Below, one piece after another: positions 45,601-60,600 of a DNA stretch of 64,000 bases; the stretch's first letter is position 1, and every line of letters begins with the position of its first letter. Source of the stretch: Xestospongia muta (Eukaryota; Porifera; Demospongiae; Haplosclerida; Petrosiidae); contig OY848926.1 in assembly GCA_963693285.1 (NCBI GenBank), positions 5,502,501-5,566,500 of the forward strand. Direction: 5' to 3'. The position numbers and the translations under genes were made by a program. The notes beneath the pieces were generated by a model. It saw only the letters and a list, made by a program, of their open reading frames with translations, was not told the origin of the DNA and made no database searches.

Positions 45601-48600
45601 TATGACCACCTAGAGAAATAGTCCAATATAATGAAGATGTCACAGATATGTTATATGTAGTACCTGCAGTGTGCTTGGCACTCTCTAATTTTGAGTCAAT
45701 GATATCTTTAACCAACCAAAAGAAAGGAAATTGACAAGAGAACTGTTTAGTTGCTACTCCAGGTGTTCCTACTCTGTTGGCAGCTGATTGGAAGTCACGA
45801 TACTCTATTCCTTTGCCCATTGAGAAACTCTCATAACTAAATTGACATAGTTTATCATCAGAGAACACCTGAAGCCACAACTGTTGTAATGGATTGACCT
45901 CTTCTTGTCTAGGATGACTACAATTGTGATAATAAAATAAAATGTGAATGCTCATATTAATATACCTAGGTTTTATGAGGTCTAAATTTGAGTAGCGATC
46001 TGTAAATGAGAGAATGGCTGCAAATATTGGTACAATGACTTCATCAAGTCTTCTCTCTAACACATTCTGAAAAGTTCCTCCAATTTGTAGTTTTCGACCA
46101 CTCAATGCTTCCTTAAGTACCCATTCTTTGTCTTGATGTACAGTGTCTCTCTCTTTTAACACATTTCTAATGTGTTTTACTAGTGCTCCATAAAAGGTAT
46201 GATCATCTATTAAATATATCAATGGATAAGTCAATATCATAACTTAGTGTTTACCTAAAGGATAGGTAGGACACTGAGGGATCAGATCAAGTAATAATCT
46301 AACTCGATGTGCAGCCCACTCTTTTCTAGTGTCATCATTCTCTACCATTCTAGCTACTGCAGCTTGAATACAGTTATAGAGACGATGGCATTGATTATGA
46401 TGTACTCTAGATGGTCTAGTCACTGGTGAGGTATAAGTCTCCATTGGAACGTCGTCATCAAACTAGAGAAATGAATCTCAATGGTTGAAAACAGTGCATG
46501 TTATTTAGTCTACCTCCTCATCAACTTCCATTTGTCCATATGATGTCTCTTCAGGGAAATTCATCCATGGATTTAATTGCTCCAAGTCTTCAGTTTCCAT
46601 CTCTTCTCCAGTTATATGTTGTTCTCCCAATGTTTCCATATTCTGCTCATTAATGAGCTCTGATGTCTGATTGTTAAGTTCTAGATTTTCAGTCTCCATG
46701 ATAGTACCTGGCTCTTTGCTCTCTCTTTCTCTTTGACTTTCAATCTCTTTCCCCTTAACTGGTTTCTTATAAGATAAGAAATCTCTATTATAGAAGAGAT
46801 CACTTATAGGAGCACTCAGAGCATCATTAAGAGTGAGTGCTGTCTTAGGAGGAGCTCGTATATCATCTATATGAGCTGATATCCAGGAACCTCCTTGAAA
46901 TCCTACAAAGGAAGAACTGTGTTTGTCTGTCTGTCCAGCTTGACGAGGAAGATGAATGATGAAGACAACATGAACAAAGTCTTGTCCCTCTTTCCACTGA
47001 TAATTGGCTTTTTCTCTCTCATCATCAATACGATAGCGAGCACAAGCTATAAGATCACCAAATAAGTGACCAGAATCACATTGGATTATCAAGAGTGTGT
47101 CCTTCTTGTTATGTTGAGAGAATGCAGGACTATGTGAAGTTCATAACTGTCCATTAATGTAATATATAGTATTATTACCTAATTTTGTTACTGAAGTCCA
47201 TTTCTGTATCAAATTCTTGAAGTAAAAAACACAAGACCTGATCTTCTCTCATATCAATACACTGACATAATTCATTGAGCTCTTGACTAGACAGAAGATG
47301 ACTATGAGTAGTCACCTAATAATAAGATAATAACACAATATAATAATATTATAACTGACTTGTATTAGAAGACCACATTGACCTGTCATGTGACTACCTT
47401 TATGAAGATGATGAACAAGGAACTGGACAATAGAGCCATGATGTTGTTCTGAAAAATATATTTGACTTAATCTTCTTTGATCTTCAGCTAATGCTGTACG
47501 ATGTAATCGAATGAGTGCATCTGGTGAAGCCATTTGCAAGAGAATTCTTTTGCTTCTAGCTAAGACTTCCTCCTTCCATTCTTCAGACTCTTCATCTTGT
47601 TCTGGTCTCTCTTGATGTAGTTGTTGAGTAGCCTGGAAGATCACAGAGGCTGGAGTGTCATTTTGATAACCAACAAAAGCATCTTGTTCAGTGAACCTTT
47701 GAAAGAATTAACAAATTGAAATTAAGATATTTTCTTACTTTGTATCTGCTTGATTAACTTGACTAAATTGATGTACCCAGTTAGTGAGCTCAATAAGTAC
47801 TTCTTTCTGCCAGTCTAGTAGTACTGTCTCTGTTAGTACAAAGTGTTTCTCAAGACGATTGATAAGAGGAGTTGGAAACTTCTCATAAACTGTGGTTTTC
47901 TCTGCTATCAAAATGAGCCTGTAGACAATTTAATATATTAAACTACACAATAAAATAATTTTTCATACTTGAAGTCATTGTGTACACGACATTTAACTCT
48001 GTGGGTTTGTAGACCCAAATCTACATAACGTTGACCTCCTCCCAAACAGATGTAATACTGGTTTAACAGGTCATACAAGCTCTCATACAGGTTTTCTAAG
48101 TTAAGAAGGATGACAGTACGGCCCGTTTCCATACAAATCTTAATTTGATTGATGTTACGACAAACTTGAGTGTATTCTCTGTCTTTTGGGAAAGAGCTAC
48201 CAAAGAGAACAAATGGTTCCATTCTTTGTACAGTATGTATACTCTCCTCCAATCTGTCAGATCTCCCTTGGTTGACAGTCATTCCTACCTCCTCTTGAAG
48301 ATAGTGTTTGAGTACTTGTAAAGCTGCATAGTTCTCTGTTAGGAATAAAAGATAACGATTCTCTCTGTAAGGAAAAAGAAAGAATTGATGTTGAAAATAC
48401 AATAGCAAGTACCCATGCCAAGACGTTTCCTTGGTCTGTAGACTCTTCCTAATAAGTCCAAGAGGAGAACAATCAGGAGAGAGAAGTTCACAATCCTGTA
48501 ACATGACAGTTAACATTACGTAAATGGATTCTCATAATTATACCTCTTTACTCAAACCAGTCAGATTAGGTTTGTTCTCAATGTTCTTCAGAGAATTTTT

Positions 48601-51600
48601 AAACATTTCAAAAGTGTCGAAATCTTCAAGACCTCCAAAATTTCTTTTTATAGCATGTTGAAGTTGAGGTCCTGTTGGTGGTAATTTGCTCTTTTCACAC
48701 ATCCAGTACAACATTTTGATAAGACTGAAGTTATATTAACTTTAATGATAACATTAACAATAAAATTACCTATAGAAATCTCGTAGACCAAAGAATGCTT
48801 TATTTAGTTTATTCTGCTCATCACAAATTTTCTTATAAGCTTCTGCTAATGGCTGGAAATAAGGATTTAACCTTCCTGTGACAGGATCATCAGGATGATT
48901 AGAACATATTCCTCTGAAGAAATACTTAAAAATAGCAACCAAAGAAACTAACTCTACCTTGCAGAAAGTTCAAGTTCATTTCTATCAGGGTCACCACGAG
49001 TTACCATAACTCCTCTGTTCATTTTAGCAGGATCTAGTGCCCAGTTTGAAATACCAATAAATGCAACACGTTGTTCACGTTCTATGATCTGATAGATAGA
49101 TTGAATACCTCACAATATCTTGAGTAACATCTTGTTACCTGTTGAGAGTCATCACCTCCCTCAGTACCATCTTCTAAAAGTGGATGTAGAGCTTTAAGTG
49201 GTAAGTTAGGAGAGTCTTCAGCTAATCCAACTTCATCTAATACTACAACTGATACATAGTTAGTTATATCTTGTTTCTTTTGAAAATTATTAGCAGTATT
49301 GAATATTTCAATAACACTTTCAGGAGTAGACAACTGACTACATTGATAGGAGAACATGTGGACCTGCAGAAAAAAATAAACAGAATTAGAGACATTCAAG
49401 CATAGTAAAGCCAAAAACACAATGCAAGCAGAGCATATTTACCTCCTTGAATTCCTTCATCAGATTATGTTCAGAAGATCTTCCTAACATAGAGTCAGCC
49501 ACAATAGATTTGGCTAGAGACTTTGAACTTCCTGGTTTACCCACTAAGAAGAGAGGGATCCTTAACTCAATGCATATTGCCATCATAAAAACATTTTCTC
49601 TCAGAGCAGCATTCTTAGCAATATTTGGACCTAACTTCATGTTGTCTAAGAGAACATCTTGACACCTAATAAAGGAGAGGTCAATAACATTAAAACAGTC
49701 TCTTTTACATACCATCTTATTTCATTACAGAACTGTTCTTCTCCTCCAGGTACTCCTAGTGGAACCTTAAACTGTTGTACTACACCACATTCATATTCCT
49801 TTCTGTCCTGTAGTCTAGCATGATAGCAAACACTGATAGCTAATATTAAAGCACGAGATATTTCATCAACTCTTTGTTCTCCCTATATATGGCATCAAAC
49901 AAACAATAATAAATGTAATAATTATACAGTTCTGCTGACTTCTTGCTGAGCTTTGTCAGCAACTGGTATTGCAAATTGATGTTTCTTCTCACAGAAATGT
50001 TTGAAGACAATCATTACTCGTTCAACATCTCTTAGGCTAACGAAACTGCATTCATCCTGAGAGAAGTAAAAGAACTATTTATTCCATCATTTTATATGTC
50101 AATTTACATTTCTTTCCTTCATATATTTCTGTGACCAGGTTAAGACATCAGCCACTGCGTCAATAATTTCAACTTGTCCACTAATTTCAGGTATGGTCTG
50201 ACATCTACCCCAAACAATTTGTTTGGTATAATCCTTCTCTGTTGCATTGTTTAGTTGACCAAAGTCATATACCAGAGGTCTCATACTGGGAGGTAACTCA
50301 AGTACTCTGTAAACTAGTTGACGAAGAGGGATTTTACCTAGTTTATTACACATTTTAAATTTGCAATAATAACAATATATAGATTTATACCTAATTTTTG
50401 TTGTGTTTCAGTAGCTTTAACATAAAAACCTAATCCTGCAGACTCAAGTTTCTTAATCATATCATCAGTGTGTCTACAAGAAATAACAATCAATAAATTA
50501 TATATAAAAAACCTATATCTTTTACTTTCTATAAGGATTACAAGCAGCAATAAACTTGACATCAGCTTTGATAGATCTACCATGAATACGACGATCACAC
50601 ATAACTTCTTTGATCAGTCCAATAGCTTCAGTTGTGTTAGCTTCATCAAAAAACAGTACAGTATCTATTTCATGATCTTTCCTGTTCTTATCAGCAATTT
50701 CTTCAGCTTCTACTACTTTCTTTACAATATCATTCTCTGTAGTACCTCCATGAATCTAAAGTCATTAATATTACTATCATTACAAAGCATTAACAGTAAT
50801 GATGATACCTTCATAATGAGCATATTTTTCACATGTTCTCCTCCTTGTCTACATCCTTGAGCAGCAAGATCACACATAAATCTTATGAGACGAGTCTTGC
50901 CACATCCAGTCTCACCCATAATGACTACTGGAATATTACATCTAAAGAAAAGTAGATGACAATGTCCAGTCATTACAAACATACCTAAATCTCATGTGGA
51001 TTGCCATTATTTTAATGACATTGTCTACAGTTAGAACATATGTAGGGTCTGGATCAAGACTCCATTCTAGACCCATCACCCTTCCTATCTTCTGTATCAT
51101 TGTAAATTTATCCCAAGCTTGATAGTTCTCTGATAAATTAACTTGATTATGTTGAAGACCAGTATATAACTGAGGAGTTAAAGCTGCTGTCTCAATAACT
51201 ACATTATTAACAGGATCTCGAAGGTCTCCATTGCGAGTTGCATTAAATCCTACAAAAGTAATACTGCTGCCATCTTCATTGAAGAAAAGATAAGGATGGT
51301 AACTAAAATAGGAAACAAAAAATTGTAAGTTATTGTAATTGTCAATGTGTTTACTTTTGTTCCCATTTTTTTCTCATGTCAATTTGATATTCCTCAAGTT
51401 GCTCATGATCAACAGTTACTTCCTCATTCTCTGTAGCTACTTCACCTTTCAATGAGGAAGTGGCAAAGTCCTAACAGTATTATAAAGAAATCTATCATTA
51501 GCAATGTAGACTGTCATTGTCATTACTTTAGACATTCTGATCATAAACTTCACTACAAATGTCTTCAGTCCAGACATCACATCTCCAACTATATCTTCAT

Positions 51601-54600
51601 TACAGAAACTAGAATTCTCACAGTTTCTCAGCTGGGTGTCTAAAAATCTTACAAAATGTCTCAATTCTGACCAGGAAGGATCTCTTATTCCACATTGACT
51701 GTTATTACAACATCAGCATTCAAATTAAAGTTTAAAAGGTGTTTCATAAACTTACGATAGAAGTATTTGTAGACATTCAACAGGGTTTCCTTCCACTGAC
51801 TGTAGTCTAAAAGAAAATCTATCAAGTGATACCCGTCCTACATGTCTACGTAAATATTGGTACACTCGCTGGAAGACAGGACTCCTGAACTCTCCAATAT
51901 CCATACTACATTTCAAGGAATCTGTAACAAGATATAAAATTAAATATAAAGTGATCTTTACTAACTATCTAATTCATTTTGTAACAGCTGTAACACATTT
52001 CTTGGTGAGAGACACTCCATTGTTGGTAAAATATCAAGTAGATCAATAGTACATTTAGCAACTTCAACTTCACTCTGTAATATTGTAATTGTAATAACGA
52101 GAATTAAAATCAATGTTACCTTTGGTACTGTCACTTCAATAGCATATAAGTGAGCTGGATGACATCTCCAGATTCTACCCTGACTGTCACAGACTGCTTG
52201 AAGTATTAATAGAGAAAACAAAACAGAGTCAACTTGTCTTAATACCTATTGAGTTATTGTAAAATAACATTAATGAAATAGATTTAGAGAGTCTTACACT
52301 AGGTGAGATATCTATGTGAAAGATGATTGCTTGTCCACTGTCTTGGTCAGTGGATTTCTCATTAAATGGATGTTTGAGTGCTTGTACAATGGTATCAAAT
52401 GTGACCTTTGGACCATGAACTGGTATTATAACATGGTGAGGTCCTTTTTGAGTCTTGGCCTGTAATTCCTCTTTCAAACGTTGAATATACAATGACTTCC
52501 CCATGCCTGCCCTCTCTGATTTTACCACACGTACATATGAACTAAATTAGTGAGATTTAAAATCGGAAAATCTTTGACAACTTTCTCACTTTTCTGGATC
52601 AACAAGAGAAGCTAGTATTCTTTGTCCTTTAAGTCCACTCTGAGACCAACTAATAAAATGAGTTATAAGATATTGAGAGAAGGTTTGAACAGAGTGAAGA
52701 GTGGTAAAAGGTCGTCGATAAAATTGTAGCTTAGAAATCATGTGAGATTTATCTTCATCTTCATTGCTACATATGATCACCAACTTGTAGTCTGAGAAAA
52801 GTCAGAAAATAACAACATTGTAGAGCTAATGTTCACTTACTTCTTTGTCCTTGTGAGAATTCAAGCAATGTTCTCAGTGCCTTATCACAAACTTGATAAG
52901 ACAACAACTCAGCATGAACTAGACAAAATATTCTGAAGTGGTTAGGATCTCCCATAGCTCTCTTCCATAGTAGAGTCACTTCTTCATCTGTAGTGTGTTC
53001 ACTACATAGAAGAACTTCTTCATGAGTAGGCAATGGTAGTTTATCATCCTCCATATAAAGAGACAAGACAGTCTTTAGAACAGTATCTTTGTGAGAAATA
53101 TTAAAACAATATTAATATATTAGACGAGGATACCTGGAGTGGCCACAAGTAAGTTTGGTTCTCCAATTTTGAGTATATCAGAAAACAGTCTGTTCTGATC
53201 AACTCGAGCTAAAGGTGAACATCAATTATTATTTTTACATTTTGTTTACTTACCTCTGGAGTTGTTACTGAGTTGTTGTAGAACCATACCTAGCTCCAAT
53301 ATTGAAAGATACTTTTTAATAGAACTATCACTGCACACAATCTCCACATCAGCACTATTAAAGTGAGTTTAAAGTTTGTATTTGTAAATTTGTCACTAAC
53401 TTACAAGCCATCAGATCCACCACTTTGTTGACGACCATACCTTTCTTCTTCTAGAGCCATTGCCCTGTCTTCAACTATAAAATCATGAGATATACTTCTT
53501 GGAAATAGTTCACTAAGTTCTTCAGAGTCCTCCATAATAAACTCCATGGCTTTTTGTGTATTGTCTGGATAACGTTCTGCAGCAGTTTTACACTCATCTA
53601 AAGAAAATCCTGCCTCTATCAACTCTTTGACAACAGGATGGTTTTCATCAATTGGTATTCGCTCCTTAATTGTAACTTTAGGCATTAGTGACTTTGGATG
53701 TTGTTTAACTTCAATATCCATCGGTGGTTCAATGAGATCTATGACACTTGATTCATCTATTGCCATAACTTCTTTCTCATCTTCAAAATGTAACTGTTCA
53801 TCATCACTAGGAATGCTATAAGGATCTGTTTTAGTTTCACTATCTACATCACTATCAGAGAAATTAAAATTTCCTTGATTTTTATTACACCACTCTTCAA
53901 CTGCTTCTTCTACATCAGGTTTTTCACACCTTTCAAAACCAAGAAGAATAAGTTTTCTCGAAAATCCACACGATTCCTTTAAGTTAGCTAAAGTGGCTTT
54001 CTGTTTATCAGTAAGTTCATCTTCATTTAATCGAGGCTGAGGACCAGATGAAACTTTTTCAGTTTCCATAATGTGCTCTAAAACTCCAGATGTCATTGAT
54101 GAAATTTTATTGTCTGATGTTGTTTCAGTATAGATCTCAGTAACTGGTGTAAGGATATTTTGCGACATATTTTGAGTAGTCAAGTTGACTGGTGTAATGG
54201 CTTCTTGTCTATATGATGATGAGTGAGATGTAGTCTGTTTGTCAAAAGCAGACTCGGCAAATTCTTGTTCTTGAAGTATAGCACTGACAACTTGGACTTC
54301 CTCTTTAACTAAATTAGAAGTGATCTCTCTTGAAAAACATTGAAGAAGTGACATCACCTCTGACTTGACTGGTTTAGTAGAATTGGGACTGGTCTTAAAC
54401 TGACCCAGCTCTTCTCTCAGAGACAATAGTTGAGAAGTAGTGAAGTAATTGAGTTCATAGAACTGGTCTCTATGACTTGATAACTCAGCCTTCCAATCCT
54501 CTAAATCTTTTTCCATTTCACTGGCTTGACATTGTAGTACTTCTACAACATTGTCAATAGCACAAGGAAATACCATTTTCCATCCAATATATTTATCATT

Positions 54601-57600
54601 ACCACATTGTTGCAATGATATTAAAACATCAGCAATTCGACAAACACTATGAAAGATCTGTGAAGAACAGAGGTCAATAAATGCAACATATAACCTCAAT
54701 ATGCCTTACATCAAGAAATAAATCCACTTCTTTTCTTTCTTTATATTCTCTTCCAGTAATCAACACTAATTTACTCTCCAGATCCCTCACTTCATCCAAA
54801 GTATATTGTAATTTATGTATTCTCTTTGTGTTAGACTGTCTTAGTCTCAAGTGAATAGCTTCTGATCTACTTGTAAGAATTCCTTTCCTTGAGGTACCAA
54901 TCTCATATAAGCCATAAGTAATGATGTTTTTCATTTGACCAAATGAAGTGATCTCAACAGATCCTTGTGTTTCTTTTACTGATTGATACCAATCAATTTC
55001 ACGTTCACAGAATCTCTAAAAGAAAACTTGTAATTCTAACTAGCACAGCTCTTAAAACAAACATTACCATAATTTCTGGTAAATCAGGAGCATGTTTCAG
55101 TGTCTCCCAAATAGTCTTGCAATGTTCCTGAAGTTGCTGGTAACTTGCAGTTTTATTAAGTTTATAAATAAGAGGACCAAAACCACTTCCAACAGTTCGA
55201 AGAAATGAGAGCTTATCTGTTGTCATATCTCCTTCTCCACCAGCCGCAGTAGCAAGAGCAACAGTGACAAAATTTAAAAGACTGTTTACATCTGTAACAT
55301 GCAAGGATTGAGTTGAACTGTATATAATTCAATATACCTGTAGCTACTTTCCTTATCCATTCTACAATTTTTTGACAATCTGCAAAAGCTTCCAGACATT
55401 TTCTCTTTTTATCATCTGTGGCATAGGCCTGTAAGAATCTACTTGCTTCTACTACACTCTGATCAATAGAATCTAGTGTTTGATCACCTAGAGATGCTGA
55501 TGTCTGAACAAAAAATAAATATGTAAGTCTACATCCAACAACTCTCATATATTTCTTACATGTTTGGCAACTCTTTCAACTAATTTGAAGTCTCCAGTAA
55601 GATCCAGTGTGTCACGGATTTTAATAAAAGCTTGTGCAGCCTCTCGATAGTTACATAAATCCCAATACTGTCCCATCTGTTCAACAGCAGTCATAATCCA
55701 ACCATTGCTACCAGGGGATTTTCCTATACAGATATTGATAGCAGTGTGCAATTTTTGAAGATCATTAATTAATATTTGTCTATCATGTGAGTAATTAGCT
55801 TTGAAGAGAGCATCAACAGCTGATAGTTTGAACTGTCCTGAATAAAGATCATCAAGTAATGAAACACATCGATCAAAGACAGGTTCCCACAAAAACTCAT
55901 TAACTTGTGTAAATTGTATCATTCCAATATCTTTTCTAACTTCACTAAGTCTCTCTTGCCAGAATCTGTTAAACAGATCATTTGAATGAGTATAGGAGAT
56001 AGTATAAAATCTTTCCAGATAAGGCTCGATTGGTTTAACTGTAGGAAAGCATACAACTTGACAGTTGCCATTACTTGAAAGACTTTGGCATAAAGTATTG
56101 ATTTTGGATTCTTGGAAGTTCCTTTGAACCATTCTTAATAGCTCTGGTTGACCTAGAGAACACAGACACCACAACAATTCATAACATAACTGTGTATAAG
56201 AATTATTACTATTAATCACTTACCATTTACTATTTTGCCAATATGAGTTAGAAAATACTCTAATCTAGAAGTGTATTCTGTAAAATGTGCATATTCTTTC
56301 AAGCGCTGTAATATGTTCCCTTGCAGTTCAGAGGTTTGAGTACTGCTGATAGCTTCACATAATTTGTTCATTTGTCCTTGTTTAGACTTAATGTGCTCCA
56401 ATTCTTTTATTGTGACATTTCCAGATTGTATTTTGGTACATACATCTTCAAGCTGGCTCAAGGCACAAGTAACAATGAATTGCCAATCTTCCTGTAAACC
56501 TTTTTTGATTTCTAATTGGCTTGCTAATAACAAGAAAAACATAATATTAATAATCTAACCACATGCTACATAATACCATGAATTTTCAGGAATCCTGGCC
56601 ACAGTTCCCATTCCAATAAATCATTGAAAGGAATCTCATGCTTTTCATGGAAGTGAGGATATTTCTTTTTAAGGATACTTCCAACTAATCCAATAATGCG
56701 ATGTGACTTAGTCCCTGCTGTGAGTTGTTCCCATCTACGTATATTATGGTGTGTCTATAAAAGAAAGTAAAATACATAATGATAATACTAAAGGTATCTA
56801 TTAACCTTAGTTCTGGACACTAGCTCATCCAATGCTTCTGTTGCAATTATTAAGAAAATACTCCTAAAGAAATCAGGGCTTTCTTGTCGAGACTCAACAT
56901 TAATGAAAAGGTCAATTTTCAAGTCTGGTGAAGGAATTTTTGAAACCCTATCTTTTACCAATGATGAAATTATCTTTTCTAGTTCTCCATGCATTTGTTG
57001 ATGAGGAAATTTCATAGACACAATAGTCTCCCATAGCTATAAAAAGATTAATTTAAATTCTATAAATTTCATTAACCTTCAGTTCTTGATCTTCCTTTTT
57101 TAATTCAGTTGGTATTGATCCACTGTACTTTACAGAAAATCCAAAAAATGAGCCTCCAATAACATCTCCTAATACAATCCATTCTTTAAGCATCTCTTCT
57201 ACTTTACTCTTCATATCTTCTATTAAACTAGTACTGTCTTGATTCTGATTTTCAAGCAATCTTATCTTGTAGACAATGTATAACATCAGTGAAATGATTG
57301 ACTTAATTGATGTTATGGCATTATTTGATGCATTTACTAGCTTTCTCTTGACAGCTTCTAGTAAAATAATCGCAGCCTCAGCACAAAGCTTGATATCTTG
57401 AAATCTGAATAATAAAGAATTATATGATTGTGGATTAACAATAATATTAACAACTTACTCTTTCATGCTCTCTTCATTAAGTCTTTGCTGAATGACTGTC
57501 AATGGCTTGACAAACAGATCTTGCATCTGATTAAAGTGAATAGTTGAATATTATTGTGTTATGAAAATTATCTAAATAAACATACTTTACTTTCAGCACA

Positions 57601-60600
57601 ACTGGACAGTTTTAAAGCAGAATAAACTAGTCCCATTTTTTGAGGAATGCAACAAATTGCAATATGAAGAGGAAGTATCTCACAAAGTTGGCATAGATCT
57701 TTTTGAGGACAAATATAAGGAATTATGGACAAGAGTCTTGAATCAAATGCAAGTAAATTTTGTAAGACATTACGATGCTCATCAATAAATCTGAGATCAA
57801 AAAGCAAAGCAAATTATTAAATGTTTATTTAGCATTTTTACCCTGATTTGTTATCCAAGCATACTTTCATATTTGACATTTTTGGTTCAGTATCTCCCCA
57901 CTTAATGGCTCTCAAAGGTGTAGAAAATGGTTCATAAGGCTTCAGGTCTTCTTTAATAAAATGATATAGTGGCAAAGCTTTGATAACATGGATAACATTT
58001 TTAACTTCTTTTGTTTCAATGACAGTCTTAAGTAAAGACATTGTTGCATCAACAATATACGTTCTGTAAAGAAAATGATATTACATGTTCAGCTCATTCA
58101 TAATATTTATTTACTTTGAATCAGGTTTGAGCATCAAACTTCGTAAAAATTGAATACTTCTCTCTTCTTTGTTTTCAATATCAGGAGACAAGGTAAGTAA
58201 TTGTAGAAAAGTGATTCTCAGTTCCATAGAAATCTGTATATCCAAAAATTGAAGTGATTGGTAAAGACAACAAAGTAGCATCATTCCAGAAGCCAAACGT
58301 TGATGAGACTCAAGCAACTCAGATGTTGATAATTCCTTAGCAACACTTTCTATCCATTCCTTTACAGCCTAACAAATGATTTTAGAATAAAACATGTAAT
58401 CATGACCACAAGTGAAGGAATCATGAAAATTTTAATAAATATAAATATAAATATATATATAGAGAGAGAGATAATTATGATCACATCTACTGTTGCAAAG
58501 TAAACAATATTTCAGTAAGCAATACAATGTTAACTTCATACTTGCTATTTTCATTAATTCAAAATATGATTACTAAATTGACTTACAACACTGATATCTT
58601 TCTTGAGTATCCATGAATGTTCTGCTCCATGATGTTCAACATATTGGATGTAAGCACAGTGAAATAGACCAATACATCCCTCAGTTGCATCATGAATATC
58701 AAATTTCTTTCTGAACTGACCACTTGTGAGGATATTCCTCGTTGATTCTAAATGTATTTCCATACACTTGACACGCATTGCCGAAGGACTTGGTACAACT
58801 AATTTTGAATCTGACCCTGAGCCTTTGAAATAGTTCCAAACTTTTCCTATGAAACTAGTTTTGCCCTTAGAATCAGGAAAAATCATGGTATCAAATTGTC
58901 TGTGATATCCTGATTAAAATTTGCAAATTTATTCACATGACAGTACAACCTATTTACCTCCGAGACATATCTTATACTCTGGTACTTTTAATAGCCTATT
59001 GTTTTCAGGATAATCATAAGGAGGAGCTCCATAAAGGTGCTCATAAGGATGACCAACTTCTTGATTTTTTGGAGAAAAAACTACATATTTGTAAGGAATA
59101 CCAGGGTATTTCTTTGATCTGATAAACTCATAATCCGCTTCAAAAGAAAATTTGATAACATGTAATCCATTACCAGCATCTCTGTAAAGAGTTGTTAAAT
59201 ATTAGCAGTACACTGTAAACAATGGTCCTACCTGACAATTTTGCCAGGACCAATGTCCAGTTCCCAGTTTCCTAATTCCTTCACTCCAAACCTCACGTAA
59301 ACTGATGACTTCCCCTCCTCCCATTCCCAAGTCTCCAATGGAATTATAGCATTAAATTGTAGACGCATGGCCTTCTCCACAACTGGACTGAAAACTGAAG
59401 GTAGAGGTCCTGACTTAGGCCTATGGATATCAACAAGTATTAATAAAATAAAGTCACATAAACAACCAACTCACATCATCTGTCCTGATTTAGATTTAGA
59501 CTCTTTAGCATTATCTATTCTCTTTCTTGAACTTTTGTTTTCATCATTGGTATCAGCATTCTTTTCTGGTTGCTGAGATGTTGCTCCAGATTCTTCATTA
59601 AGGGGATGATCCAAAGTGTTTTTAGAGCTGGAAAAAGCTGAGCCATCTTTTGAAGAGTGCTTCATATTATTGTCTGTTGGTACTTCAGTTTGAAGAGGAG
59701 GATGTGTTGTAGTATTAGTATCTTTATTCTTTGTGGAATTATCAGATTCTACTAGGGATTGTTTTTGGCTGGTTTCAACCTGATTTAAAGATGTTGGTGA
59801 TAATACAGGTGTAATATCTGTATCTGACGCCTCTCCAATAAATGAGTCATCACTGTCACAAGTAGATTTATCACCTGTACTGGTAGTGTGAGGCTGGGTA
59901 ACTAAAGTTACTTTCTGTTCTTTCTTGTTTGATTCCTTTTGTGTAGCCTTATCAGAATCTACTGTTGCATCTGGAGGTTCAGTCAATGTTGAATCAAGAG
60001 GTGCAGGCTCTGGTAAAAGAGGAGACTCATCTTCCTTTAGACTCTTTTTTGCAGCAGATTCTTCAGTCTCATCTGGCTTCCTTCTTTTTCTTGCCTCATT
60101 AATGCTTTTTTTACTTAGCGGCCATATTGAATCCTCTTGAATTGATGTGCTGTTTTCAATGGCACTATCTGGCTTTGTTTTGTTATCAGTGGACTTGTCA
60201 GGTGCTATTGGAACTTGTGACTTGCCATCCTTCAATTCATTACCGCTAAGACCATTTTCAGCATGAAGATCAGGTGGCAATGGTACTCCAGGTACTGAAG
60301 CACTTTCTGGTAAAGGAGTTGGAGGTAACTTAAGATGTTCTTCAGCACTCGTTTCTTTTATATCAAATGTATTACTACCACTCTGTGAATCTGAACCATC
60401 AGGAACAACATTACTTTCAGATAAAGGATTTGCATGATGTGTTTGAGTATTCTCTCCCTGTATGCCATAAGTACAACTATGAGGTCCTTCAGGTCCTTCA
60501 CTAGACCTATCAAGTTGAACAATCTCACGTACAACTGCTCCTCCTTTTTTTACAAAAACAGCAGCACTAGAGTCATCTCCTGATCCAGTATCCTCAGTCT